A stretch of 9,518 nt of DNA from an uncultured Eubacterium sp. (GCA_948759685.1 CAQBGY010000109.1:1-9518); one strand, 5' to 3'; shown: positions 1-8,521, numbered from the stretch's first letter. Program-made: numbers and translations. The notes: generated by a model not told the origin, from the letters alone.

Positions 1-87
1 ATGTACTTTACAAATCCAAAAGCTCCATGTTTTATTAGAGATGAAGAAGGAAGTTATATATATATTGTTCTTCCAGTTGTTCAATAG
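1..87 (+). CDS. dnaN: DNA polymerase III beta subunit (sliding clamp), C-terminal end only
   Basis: This is the 3' end of a gene that begins upstream of the window. The reading frame from base 1 gives 28 residues and then TAG. The visible tail contains NPKAPCFIRDE followed by a hydrophobic YIYIVLPV strand, which matches the end of the third clamp domain of Firmicutes DnaN, where the IL/VLPV segment forms part of the last beta strand. The clamp tethers DNA polymerase III to DNA as a ring-shaped dimer. The position immediately before yaaA and recF supports the call, because dnaN-yaaA-recF is the standard order. The ATG at base 1 is an internal methionine, not the start. Identification rests on a short fragment plus context. 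Confidence 0.88.
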   Translation: MYFTNPKAPCFIRDEEGSYIYIVLPVVQ

Positions 88-106
88 AGAAATAAAAAAA
101 TATAAT
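77..106 (+). promoter_or_regulatory. Possible promoter for yaaA-recF inside the dnaN 3' end
   Basis: A perfect -10 hexamer TATAAT lies at 101-106. A partial -35, TTGTTC (77-82, first three bases match consensus), sits 18 bp upstream within the last dnaN codons. Transcription would start near 112-114, immediately before the AU-rich hairpin at 116-137. The region is very AT-rich, so a TATAAT can occur by chance; read-through from dnaN is the alternative source of yaaA-recF mRNA. Confidence 0.4.
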
Positions 107-115
107 AGAAAGGTT

Positions 116-137
116 ATTTATATTTAAAAATATAAAT
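116..137 (+). repeat. AU-only hairpin just upstream of the yaaA start codon
   Basis: A perfect 9-bp inverted repeat (ATTTATATT at 116-124, AATATAAAT at 129-137) flanks a 4-nt TAAA loop. It lies between a purine-rich GAAAGG (108-113) and the yaaA ATG at 147. All pairs are A-U, so the folded RNA would be only moderately stable. It has no following T tract and is not a terminator. Confidence 0.5.
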
Positions 138-146
138 TGGATAATA

Positions 147-359
147 ATGGAAGATTTGAGTATTACTATTAAAGATGAATTTATAAAATTAGGTCAGGCA
201 TTAAAATTAGCCGGATTAGTCAGTTCCGGTGTGGATGCTAAATTTTTAATTCAGGATGGGCAGGTAAAGGTCAATGGAGAAGTAGATACCAGAAGAGGTA
301 AGAAACTTTATCCGGGAGATACTTTTGAATTTGAAGGAACTGTAGTTTTAGTAAAATAA
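147..359 (+). CDS. yaaA: S4-domain RNA-binding protein YaaA
   Basis: A 70-residue protein made almost entirely of one S4 RNA-binding domain. FIKLGQALKLAGL near residues 12-24 is the first helix region. SGVDAKFLIQDGQVKVNGEV (about 27-46) and TRRGKKLYPGD (about 48-58) form the typical S4 loop-strand core, with the basic RRGKK patch that contacts RNA. Length and sequence fit the YaaA family found between dnaN and recF in Firmicutes, where a role in ribosome maturation has been proposed. The ATG at 147 puts the N-terminus where the family normally begins. Its ribosome binding site is poor: only GGA at 139-141 lies at normal distance, while a better GAAAGG is 33 nt upstream beyond a hairpin. The stop overlaps the recF start by one base. 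Confidence 0.92.
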   Translation: MEDLSITIKDEFIKLGQALKLAGLVSSGVDAKFLIQDGQVKVNGEVDTRRGKKLYPGDTFEFEGTVVLVK

Positions 360-1447
360 TGATAGTTAAAAGAGTAGAATTAAGTAATTTTAGAAATTAT
401 AAATTATTAAAGTTAGATTTAGATAAAAAAACGAATATTTTATATGGGAAAAATGCTCAGGGAAAGACTAATATATTAGAATCTGTTTATGTCTGCAGCA
501 CAACGAAGTCTCATCGAAGTAATAGAGACGCAGAATTAATCAGACTAGATTCTGATGAAGCCCATATCAAGTTATTCATTGAAAAAAATAATAGGGAGCA
601 GCGAATAGATATTCATCTTAGAAGGAATAAAACAAAAGGAATTGCTATTAATGGTATTCCAATAAAAAAGGCTAGTGAATTATTTGGTGTTTTTAATGTT
701 GTTATTTTTTCACCGGAAGATTTAGATATCATTAAAAAAGGTCCGACAGAAAGAAGAAAATTTATTGATATGGAACTTTGCCAGTTAGATAAAATATATG
801 TTTATAATCTGACGAATTATAATAAAATTGTAATTCAAAGAAATAAATTGCTGAAAGATATAAATTTCAGACCAGAATTAAAACAGACTTTAGAAGTTTG
901 GGATCATCAGCTGGCAGAGTATGGTTCAAAAATTATAGAGAGAAGACAAAAGTTTATAAAAGAAATTAATAATATCATGAAACCAATACATAGGGAATTA
1001 ACTGGTGGGGTGGAAGATATTAATATTGTCTATAACAAAAACTGTGAAGCTGAAGATTTATTAAAAACTCTTGAAGAAAATAGAGAAAGAGATATTAAAT
1101 ATAAATCTACTTCAGCAGGTCCTCATAAGGATGATATTTTATTTTTTCATGAAGATAAAAATATTAGGATTTATGGAAGTCAGGGACAGCAGAGAACAGT
1201 TGCTTTATCTCTTAAATTAGCTGAAATTGAATTGGTAAAAAAATTAATTAATGATTTACCTGTTTTGTTATTAGATGATGTATTGTCAGAACTAGATTCA
1301 GACAGACAAAATCATTTATTAAAAAGTCTTGATAACATCCAGACAGTTATTACATGTACGGGACTGGATGAATTTATAGAAAACAGATTTAAGATTAATA
1401 AAGTTTTTCAAGTTACAGAGGGTAATGTAGAAGAAAAGAAAGTTTAA
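359..1447 (+). CDS. recF: DNA replication and repair protein RecF
   Basis: A 362-residue SMC/ABC-type ATPase of normal length for RecF. RecF binds gapped DNA and, with RecO and RecR, promotes loading of RecA at stalled forks and single-strand gaps. The Walker A motif is GKNAQGKTN at residues 30-38. A coiled, lysine- and glutamate-rich middle section (about 150-250) forms the lobe domain. SAGPHKDD lies at about 252-259, the ABC signature YGSQGQQRT at 272-280, and Walker B plus D-loop VLLLDDVLSELD at 302-313. All ATPase elements are intact. The ATG forms TAATG with the yaaA stop and there is no Shine-Dalgarno sequence at useful distance, so translation is probably coupled to yaaA by reinitiation. 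The FRNY motif at residues 11-14 near the start is typical of the family and fixes the N-terminus. Confidence 0.97.
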   Translation: MIVKRVELSNFRNYKLLKLDLDKKTNILYGKNAQGKTNILESVYVCSTTKSHRSNRDAELIRLDSDEAHIKLFIEKNNREQRIDIHLRRNKTKGIAINGIPIKKASELFGVFNVVIFSPEDLDIIKKGPTERRKFIDMELCQLDKIYVYNLTNYNKIVIQRNKLLKDINFRPELKQTLEVWDHQLAEYGSKIIERRQKFIKEINNIMKPIHRELTGGVEDINIVYNKNCEAEDLLKTLEENRERDIKYKSTSAGPHKDDILFFHEDKNIRIYGSQGQQRTVALSLKLAEIELVKKLINDLPVLLLDDVLSELDSDRQNHLLKSLDNIQTVITCTGLDEFIENRFKINKVFQVTEGNVEEKKV

Positions 1448-1449
1448 AT

Positions 1450-1479
1450 GTGAGTGATAAGGAAAATTATTGTTATGAT
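1450..1479 (+). promoter_or_regulatory. Possible extended -10 promoter for gyrB
   Basis: In the 67-bp gap between recF and gyrB, TGTTATGAT (1471-1479) matches the extended -10 pattern TGnTATAAT with one mismatch. The -35 at 1450-1455 (GTGAGT, 18-bp spacer) matches consensus at only three positions, which is acceptable only for extended -10 promoters. Transcription would start near 1485-1487, giving a leader of about 30 nt. The gyrBA genes could instead be transcribed by read-through from recF. Confidence 0.4.
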
Positions 1480-1495
1480 ATTTTTCTTATCATAA
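1455..1495 (+). promoter_or_regulatory. Two mutually exclusive hairpins in the gyrB leader
   Basis: Hairpin A is a perfect 8-bp stem, TTATGATA (1473-1480) with TATCATAA (1488-1495), and a 7-nt loop. Hairpin B pairs TGATAAG (1455-1461) with CTTATCA (1486-1492) and continues, after a bulged G at 1462, with AAAA (1463-1466) against TTTT (1482-1485). The two share 1486-1492 and cannot form together. The right edge is 6 nt before the AAAGGAG ribosome binding site at 1502-1508. The sequence complementarity is seen directly; any regulatory switch is inference. Confidence 0.45.
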
Positions 1496-1502
1496 GTATT
1501 GA

Positions 1503-3449
<1,947 letters not shown>

Positions 3450-3462
3450 GAGGTATTTTTAA

Positions 3463-5976
3463 GTGGATGATAAAATTTTTGATAGAATTCATGAAGTAGA
3501 CTTAAAAGAAACGATGGAAACCTCTTATATTGATTACGCCATGAGCGTAATTGCTGCAAGAGCGCTGCCTGATGTTAGGGATGGTTTAAAACCGGTACAG
3601 AGGCGTGTACTTTATTCTATGGTTGAACTGAATAATGGACCGGATAAGCCACATAGAAAGTGTGCTCGTATTGTCGGTGATACGATGGGTAAGTATCATC
3701 CACATGGTGATAGTTCTATTTATGGTGCATTAGTAAATATGGCGCAGGAATGGAGTACAAGATATCCATTGGTAGATGGACATGGTAATTTTGGTTCAGA
3801 AGATGGAGATGGTGCCGCGGCAATGCGTTATACAGAGGCACGTCTCAGTAAGATTTCTATGGAAATGGTTGCTGATATTAATAAAGATACGGTTGACTTC
3901 ATTCCAAACTTTGATGAGACAGAAAAAGAACCAACAGTTCTTCCATCCAGATTTCCAAATTTATTAGTGAATGGTACCAGTGGTATTGCTGTAGGTATGG
4001 CGACAAATATACCTCCTCACAATCTGACAGAAACAATTAATGCAATTATAAAAATAATTGATAATAAAGTAGATGAGAATAGGGATACGGAAATAGAAGA
4101 AATCATGGAAATTGTGAAAGGACCGGATTTCCCTACAGGTGCTACAATTCTTGGAAGAAAAGGAATTGAGGAAGCATACCGTACAGGACGTGGAAAAATA
4201 AGAACACGTGCAGTTTCAGAAATAGAAACAATGGATAATGGTAAGAGCAGAATTGTTGTTACTGAACTTCCATATATGGTAAATAAGGCAAAGTTAGTTG
4301 AAAAAATTGCTAATTTAGTAAAAGAAAAGAAGATTGATGGAATTACTGATTTGCGTGATGAGTCTGATCAGGAAGGAACACGTGTAGTAATAGAAGTACG
4401 CCGTGATGCCAATGCCAATGTAATTTTGAATCAATTGTATAAGCATACACAGTTACAGGATTCTTTTGGTGTCATTATGCTTGCATTGGTAAATGGAGAA
4501 CCAAAAGTTTTGAATTTACTGCAGATGCTTGATGAATATCTGAAACATCAGAAGGATGTTGTTACCCGTCGTACACGTTTTGAATTAAATAAAGCAGAAG
4601 AGCGTGCTCATATTATACAGGGATTATTAATCGCTCTTGATAATATTGATGAAGTCATTAAAATAGTTAGAAATTCCAGAACAACAGCGGATGCAAAGGC
4701 ATCATTGTCAGAAAGATTTGGTTTATCTGATGCACAGGCACAGGCAATTGTAGACATGCGTATTCGTCAGTTGACAGGATTGGCAAGAGAGGACCTTGAA
4801 AATGAATATAAAGAGTTAATGGACAAAATTGCTTATTTAAAATCTATCTTAGCTGATGAAAATAAACTTCTGACAGTGATTAAAGAGGAAATTGAAATTG
4901 TAAGAGATAAATTCGGTGATAACAGAATAACAAAAATAGGTATTGATGTAGACTTGGATGATGAAGATTTAATACCTGAAGAAGATGTTATTATTGCTAT
5001 GACAAATCTGGGCTACATAAAGAGAATGACTGTAGACAATTTCAAGGCTCAGAATCGTGGTGGTAAAGGAATTAAAGGAATGCAGACGATAAATGATGAC
5101 TTTATGAAAGACATGTTTATGGTTTCTACACATGACTTTATTTTATTCCTGACAAACACAGGACGTATCTATAAATTAAAAGGATATGAGATTCCGGAAT
5201 CAGGAAGAACTGCCCGTGGTATGGCAATTGTCAATTTATTGCAGTTGCAGCCGGGAGAAAAAATATCTGCAATGGTTCAAATGCGTGAATTTGAAGATGA
5301 CAAATATCTGATTATGGCAACCAGAAAAGGAATAATTAAGAAAACGCCAATTAGTGCATATACAAATATTAGAAAGAGTGGTATTCAGGCAATTACATTA
5401 AGAGAAGATGATGAATTAATTGATGTTACTATCTCTGATAATACAAACAATATTATGTTGATTACAAAAGATGGTCAGGGAATTAAATTTCGTGAGACAG
5501 ATGTCCGTGAAACAGGACGTTCTGCTATGGGAGTAAGAGGTATTGAGCTAAAAGGTAATGATGAAGTTATCTCCATGCAGTTAGAAACAGAAGGAGAATA
5601 TATCTTAATTGTTTCTGCGAATGGAATGGGCAAACGTACACCATTTAACGAATTTAAACTGCAAAATCGTGGTGGAAAAGGTGTTAAGTGTTATAAGATT
5701 ACAGATAAGACTGGTGATGTTGTTGGTGCCAAAGCAGTGAATGATGGAAATGAAGTCATGATGATTACCAATGAGGGAATTGTGATTCGTATGTTTGTAG
5801 ATGATATATCTATTCTTGGAAGAGTTACATTAGGTGTAAAATTAATGAATACCGGAAAAGAAGATGATATCGTTGTTGCAAGTATAACAAAAGTAAAAGA
5901 AAGTGTAACTGAGGCAGATGCCAAAGAGGCAGTAGAACTTGCTGAAACAGAATTATCAGAAGATTCAGAAGAGTAA
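3463..5976 (+). CDS. gyrA: DNA gyrase subunit A
   Basis: The DNA-cleaving subunit of gyrase, 837 residues. It starts at GTG 3463, 9 nt after AGGAGG (3448-3453) that overlaps the gyrB stop; the only nearby ATG is out of frame. The winged-helix domain contains the quinolone-determining stretch [12 protein letters not shown] (77-88) and the catalytic Tyr123 in AAMRYTEAR. The tower and coiled-coil gate extend to about 495. The C-terminal pinwheel, about 505-810, carries the DNA-wrapping GyrA box as QNRGGKG at 530-536, and a second QNRGGKG at 734-740 as other Firmicutes GyrA proteins have. The acidic tail ([23 protein letters not shown] in two runs, 815-837) resembles autoinhibitory GyrA tails. 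Ser84 is retained, but residue 88, usually Asp or Glu, is Gly. ParC is the main alternative, but the gyrB pairing, the canonical GyrA box and the position near the origin favour GyrA. Confidence 0.98.
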   Translation: MDDKIFDRIHEVDLKETMETSYIDYAMSVIAARALPDVRDGLKPVQRRVLYSMVELNNGPDKPHRKCARIVGDTMGKYHPHGDSSIYGALVNMAQEWSTRYPLVDGHGNFGSEDGDGAAAMRYTEARLSKISMEMVADINKDTVDFIPNFDETEKEPTVLPSRFPNLLVNGTSGIAVGMATNIPPHNLTETINAIIKIIDNKVDENRDTEIEEIMEIVKGPDFPTGATILGRKGIEEAYRTGRGKIRTRAVSEIETMDNGKSRIVVTELPYMVNKAKLVEKIANLVKEKKIDGITDLRDESDQEGTRVVIEVRRDANANVILNQLYKHTQLQDSFGVIMLALVNGEPKVLNLLQMLDEYLKHQKDVVTRRTRFELNKAEERAHIIQGLLIALDNIDEVIKIVRNSRTTADAKASLSERFGLSDAQAQAIVDMRIRQLTGLAREDLENEYKELMDKIAYLKSILADENKLLTVIKEEIEIVRDKFGDNRITKIGIDVDLDDEDLIPEEDVIIAMTNLGYIKRMTVDNFKAQNRGGKGIKGMQTINDDFMKDMFMVSTHDFILFLTNTGRIYKLKGYEIPESGRTARGMAIVNLLQLQPGEKISAMVQMREFEDDKYLIMATRKGIIKKTPISAYTNIRKSGIQAITLREDDELIDVTISDNTNNIMLITKDGQGIKFRETDVRETGRSAMGVRGIELKGNDEVISMQLETEGEYILIVSANGMGKRTPFNEFKLQNRGGKGVKCYKITDKTGDVVGAKAVNDGNEVMMITNEGIVIRMFVDDISILGRVTLGVKLMNTGKEDDIVVASITKVKESVTEADAKEAVELAETELSEDSEE

Positions 5977-5985
5977 ATATATAAG

Positions 5986-6010
5986 AAAAGCGGCAATTGT
6001 CGCTTTTTTT
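5986..6010 (+). terminator. Intrinsic terminator after gyrA
   Basis: A 9-bp stem (AAAAGCGGC at 5986-5994 with GTCGCTTTT at 5999-6007, including one G-U pair) has an AATT loop and runs into a seven-T tract (6004-6010). It lies 9 nt after the gyrA stop, which marks the end of the gyrBA transcript. The stem has only four G-C pairs, so some read-through into the fumarase genes is plausible. Confidence 0.88.
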
Positions 6011-6036
6011 ATGGTATCAATATTAGGAGAAGTAAA

Positions 6037-6879
6037 ATGAGAGAAATAAATACAGAAGAGATTATCGAAAATGTAAAGGAGATGTGTATTGAAGCAAATC
6101 ATTATCTTTCGCCGGATATGTTAAAAGTATTGAAAGAGGCAGAAATGAATGAAAAATCTCCTTTAGGTTGCCAGATATTAGAGCAGTTAGATGAGAATTT
6201 AAAAATCGCAGCAGAAGACATGATACCAATCTGTCAAGATACCGGTATGGCAGTCGTTTTTATAGAAATTGGTCAGGATGTACACATTGTAGGTGATAAT
6301 TTAGAAGATGCCATTAATGAAGGTGTCAGGAGGGGATATGTAGAAGGTTTCCTTAGAAAATCCGTTTTAAGTGATCCAATTATCAGAGAAAACACGAAAG
6401 ACAATACTCCGGCGGTAATTCATTATAGTATTGTTCCGGGAGACCAAATAAAAATAACCTTAGCACCAAAAGGTTTTGGCAGTGAAAATATGAGCAGGGT
6501 ATTTATGCTAAAACCGGCAGATGGAATAGAAGGGGTTAAAGATGCAGTTCTTACAGCTGTCAAAGATGCAGGCCCTAATGCATGTCCGCCAATGGTAGTC
6601 GGAGTAGGTGTAGGAGGAACTTTTGAGAAATGTGCATTACTTGCAAAAAAAGCTCTTGCCAGACCTGCGGATAGCAGTTCTGATATCCCATATGTAAAAG
6701 AGATGGAAGAAGAGTTATTAGAAAAAATTAATAAATTAGGAATAGGTCCTGGCGGGCTTGGAGGAACACAAACCGCTTTGGCAGTAAATGTTGAGACATA
6801 TCCTACACATATTGCAGGACTGCCTGTAGCAATTAATATATGCTGTCATGTAAATAGACATGTATCTCGGACTTTATAG
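6037..6879 (+). CDS. Class I (Fe-S) fumarate hydratase, alpha subunit
   Basis: A 280-residue protein matching the N-terminal half of class I fumarases, which reversibly hydrate fumarate to L-malate using an oxygen-sensitive [4Fe-4S] cluster. In anaerobes the enzyme often works in the reductive branch toward fumarate and succinate. The three cluster cysteines expected for the family are visible: Cys66 in PICQDTG, Cys183 in GPNACPPM, and Cys270 in ICCHVNRH near the C-terminus. Other conserved segments are LAPKGFGSENMS (142-153), VGVGVGGTFEK (188-198) and GIGPGGLGGTQTALAV (235-250). AGGAGA at 6025-6030 gives good spacing to the ATG. The protein is full-length for a two-subunit enzyme. The beta subunit follows after 116 bp. 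L(+)-tartrate dehydratase or a related hydratase uses the same fold and cannot be excluded by reading alone. Confidence 0.93.
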   Translation: MREINTEEIIENVKEMCIEANHYLSPDMLKVLKEAEMNEKSPLGCQILEQLDENLKIAAEDMIPICQDTGMAVVFIEIGQDVHIVGDNLEDAINEGVRRGYVEGFLRKSVLSDPIIRENTKDNTPAVIHYSIVPGDQIKITLAPKGFGSENMSRVFMLKPADGIEGVKDAVLTAVKDAGPNACPPMVVGVGVGGTFEKCALLAKKALARPADSSSDIPYVKEMEEELLEKINKLGIGPGGLGGTQTALAVNVETYPTHIAGLPVAINICCHVNRHVSRTL

Positions 6880-6896
6880 AGAGTAACCACAATATA

Positions 6897-6923
6897 TTGA
6901 TTTATACAGATATGTATTATAAT
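6897..6923 (+). promoter_or_regulatory. Weak candidate promoter between the fumarase subunit genes
   Basis: A perfect TATAAT (6918-6923) is preceded by TTGATT (6897-6902; four of six match TTGACA), but the spacer is only 15 bp, shorter than the preferred 16-18. It would drive the beta subunit and plsC separately from the alpha subunit. AT-rich gaps yield such matches by chance. Confidence 0.3.
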
Positions 6924-6963
6924 AGGAAGAAACTCGTAATAAAATAAAATGAAATACTAAATA

Positions 6964-6986
6964 TTGAACTGTCAAAAACAGTTTAA
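6964..6986 (+). repeat. Hairpin abutting the ribosome binding site of the fumarase beta subunit
   Basis: AACTGT (6967-6972) pairs with ACAGTT (6978-6983) around a CAAAA loop. The stem can extend by G-U, U-A and U-A to nine pairs (6964-6986). Its right arm ends against AAGGAGG (6985-6991), which stays mostly unpaired. There is no T tract, so it is not an intrinsic terminator; it could protect or separate the downstream mRNA. Confidence 0.45.
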
Positions 6987-6995
6987 GGAGGCACT

Positions 6996-7550
6996 ATGGA
7001 TAAGAATATATCAGCACCAATAACAACGGAAGAAGCAAAGTCTCTTAGAGCAGGAGATTATGTATATATAACAGGAACAATTTATACAGCAAGAGATGCC
7101 GCTCATAAAAGAATGAGTGAATCACTTGAAAAAGGAGAATCTCTACCAATAGATATGGAAAACAATATTATTTATTATATGGGACCATCTCCAGCAAGAG
7201 AAGGCAGACCAATTGGCTCGGCAGGGCCTACTACAGCAAGCCGTATGGATAAATATGCTCCGAAACTTTTAGATTTAGGTTTAAAAGGAATGATAGGAAA
7301 AGGAAAGCGCTCTAAAGAAGTCATTGATGCAGTTGTTAGAAACGGATGCGTTTATTTTGCAGCAGTTGGAGGAGCCGGAGCAATTTTATCGAAATGTATT
7401 AAAACAAGTGAAGTTGTAGCATATGATGATTTAGGAACAGAAGCTATTAGAAAATTATATGTTGAAGATTTTCCTTGTATTGTGGTAATTGACAGTAAAG
7501 GTAATAATTTATATGAAACAGCAATAAAGGAGTATTGTAATGAAAATTAA
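6996..7550 (+). CDS. Class I (Fe-S) fumarate hydratase, beta subunit
   Basis: A 184-residue partner of the upstream alpha subunit, corresponding to the C-terminal half of single-chain class I fumarases. It contributes substrate-binding residues at the subunit interface. Recognisable segments are LRAGDYVYITGTIYTARDAAHKR (18-40, in which TARDAAHKR is a family hallmark), YYMGPSP (59-65), GSAGPTTASRMD (73-84), GMIGKGKRS (97-105) and FAAVGGAGAILSKCI (121-135). The length is normal for a separate beta chain. The start at ATG 6996 follows AAGGAGG (6985-6991) at ideal spacing. Its last 11 nt overlap the start of plsC, whose ribosome binding site lies inside this gene. The pairing with the alpha subunit makes the call firm, though fumarate versus tartrate specificity is inferred. 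Confidence 0.93.
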   Translation: MDKNISAPITTEEAKSLRAGDYVYITGTIYTARDAAHKRMSESLEKGESLPIDMENNIIYYMGPSPAREGRPIGSAGPTTASRMDKYAPKLLDLGLKGMIGKGKRSKEVIDAVVRNGCVYFAAVGGAGAILSKCIKTSEVVAYDDLGTEAIRKLYVEDFPCIVVIDSKGNNLYETAIKEYCNEN

Positions 7551-8277
7551 TCGTATTGCGTATCTTTTTATTAGAAGATGTTATATGGTTCCATGGATGT
7601 TTCATCAGATAATTCAGGCAGGTAATTCAGAAAAATATACAATACAGGAAAGATATAATAAAGTTAAAAATGTTTGTCATAAAGTAAATCAATATGCTCA
7701 TGTAAATATAAAGGTAACCGGTATAGAGAATCTTCCAGAAGAAAACGGATTTATATTGACCCCGAATCATCAGGGTCTTTTTGATGTACTTTTATTAATT
7801 GATACTTGTGATAAACCTGTTTCAACAATAATGAGAAAGGATCTTGAAAATACTCCATTATTAAAACAAGTTATGAAAGCATTAGACGGAAAACCAATAG
7901 ATAGAGATAATCCACGTCAGGGAATGAAGATTATTAAAGAAATGTCTGATGAAATATCAAAAGGACGAAATTATGTTATTTTTCCAGAAGGGACAAGAAG
8001 TAAAAAAGGAAATATTGCCGGAGAGTTTAAAGGAGGGTCTTTTAAAAGTGCTTTTAGGGTAAAGGCTCCAATCGTTCCGGTAGCATTAGTAGATTCGTTT
8101 AAACCATTTGATATTAAGGACACAAAGTCTGTTGATGTCCAAATACATTATCTAAAACCATTGTATTATGAAGAATATAAGGATATGAAAACTGTTGAAA
8201 TAGCAGCATTAGTAAAATCCAGAATAATGGATAAAATAGAAGAAGAGACGAAAAAAAGACAAATTACTACAAAGTAA
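7540..8277 (+). CDS. plsC: 1-acyl-sn-glycerol-3-phosphate acyltransferase (PlsC family)
   Basis: A 245-residue acyltransferase expected to add the second acyl chain to lysophosphatidic acid, forming phosphatidic acid at the inner face of the membrane. All four family blocks are present: NHQGLFD (76-82, the catalytic NHx4D motif with His77 and Asp82), GKPIDRD (117-123), FPEGTRS (148-154, glycerol-phosphate binding) and VPVAL (179-183). The N-terminus (about 5-28) is aromatic and hydrophobic with basic residues and may dock on the membrane, but I see no clean transmembrane helix. The start at ATG 7540 follows AAAGGAG (7526-7532) and overlaps the fumarase beta gene by 11 nt, so the two are cotranscribed and probably translationally coupled. 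No metabolic link between them is evident. Other lysophospholipid acyltransferases share these motifs, so exact substrate is inferred. Confidence 0.9.
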   Translation: MKINRIAYLFIRRCYMVPWMFHQIIQAGNSEKYTIQERYNKVKNVCHKVNQYAHVNIKVTGIENLPEENGFILTPNHQGLFDVLLLIDTCDKPVSTIMRKDLENTPLLKQVMKALDGKPIDRDNPRQGMKIIKEMSDEISKGRNYVIFPEGTRSKKGNIAGEFKGGSFKSAFRVKAPIVPVALVDSFKPFDIKDTKSVDVQIHYLKPLYYEEYKDMKTVEIAALVKSRIMDKIEEETKKRQITTK

Positions 8278-8291
8278 ATATAAATTTATTA

Positions 8292-8317
8292 GATAATTTA
8301 ATATTTGGAAAATTATC
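8292..8317 (+). repeat. Inverted repeat between plsC and the tRNA promoter
   Basis: GATAATTT (8292-8299) and AAATTATC (8310-8317) form a perfect 8-bp inverted repeat around a 10-nt AATATTTGGA loop, two bases before the tRNA -35 hexamer. It could weakly terminate the plsC transcript, although no T tract follows, or be a protein-binding palindrome. AT-rich sequence makes chance occurrence possible. Confidence 0.35.
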
Positions 8318-8319
8318 AT

Positions 8320-8348
8320 TTGACAAATAAAAAGACCTATATTATAAT
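8320..8348 (+). promoter_or_regulatory. Consensus promoter for tRNA-Ser
   Basis: TTGACA (8320-8325) and TATAAT (8343-8348) are both perfect sigma-A hexamers with the ideal 17-bp spacer (8326-8342). Transcription would start near 8355, leaving a 5' leader of about 47 nt to be removed by RNase P at 8402. It lies in the correct orientation directly upstream of the tRNA gene. Confidence 0.92.
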
Positions 8349-8401
8349 TATTCATGCACTGAAAAAGTGTAATAATAGAATACTGATATATAATCAGGCA
8401 T

Positions 8402-8489
8402 GGAGAAGTACTCAAGTGGCTGAAGAGGCGCCCCTGCTAAGGGTGTAGGTCGTTTGCGCGGCGCGAGGGTTCAAATCCCTCCTTCTCCG
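8402..8489 (+). tRNA. tRNA-Ser, anticodon GCU
   Basis: An 88-nt class II tRNA. The acceptor stem is GGAGAAG (8402-8408) with CTTCTCC (8482-8488) and a G discriminator at 8489. The D stem is CTC/GAG. The anticodon arm is CGCCC-CTGCTAA-GGGTG (8429-8445), with anticodon GCT at 8436-8438 reading AGU and AGC serine codons. A long variable arm (8446-8464), which can pair GTCG with CGGC, is the serine identity feature. The T arm is GAGGG-TTCAAAT-CCCTC (8465-8481). The 3' CCA is not encoded, because GTTA follows, so it must be added by CCA-adding enzyme. The gene has its own consensus promoter and its own terminator, making a single-gene transcription unit. Confidence 0.97.
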
Positions 8490-8496
8490 TTATTAG

Positions 8497-8521
8497 CTCA
8501 GACATTATGTCTGAGTTTTTT
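8497..8521 (+). terminator. Intrinsic terminator of tRNA-Ser
   Basis: A perfect 8-bp stem, CTCAGACA (8497-8504) with TGTCTGAG (8508-8515), has a 3-nt TTA loop and is followed by six T residues (8516-8521). It lies 7 nt after the tRNA 3' end. The strong stem should separate the tRNA from the downstream isomerase gene. Confidence 0.92.

Noticed and set aside
3776..3967. Open frame of 63 codons on the plus strand inside gyrA
   Set aside because: It is an out-of-frame shadow of the GyrA winged-helix coding region with no credible start signal.
6912..6947. Tiny open frame (11 codons) in the gap between fumarase genes
   Set aside because: It has no ribosome binding site and no recognisable leader-peptide pattern such as runs of one amino acid before a terminator.
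6840..6995. Fumarase alpha gene broken by a frameshift, with the gap as its lost 3' end
   Set aside because: The alpha protein already ends after the conserved CHVNRH motif at the usual length near 280 residues, and no continuing fumarase-like sequence is readable in the gap.
8209..8415. Hydrophobic 68-codon minus-strand frame that could look like a small membrane protein
   Set aside because: It runs antisense through the end of plsC, the tRNA promoter and the 5' part of the tRNA. Its hydrophobicity follows from AT-rich codons, and no ribosome binding site stands out.
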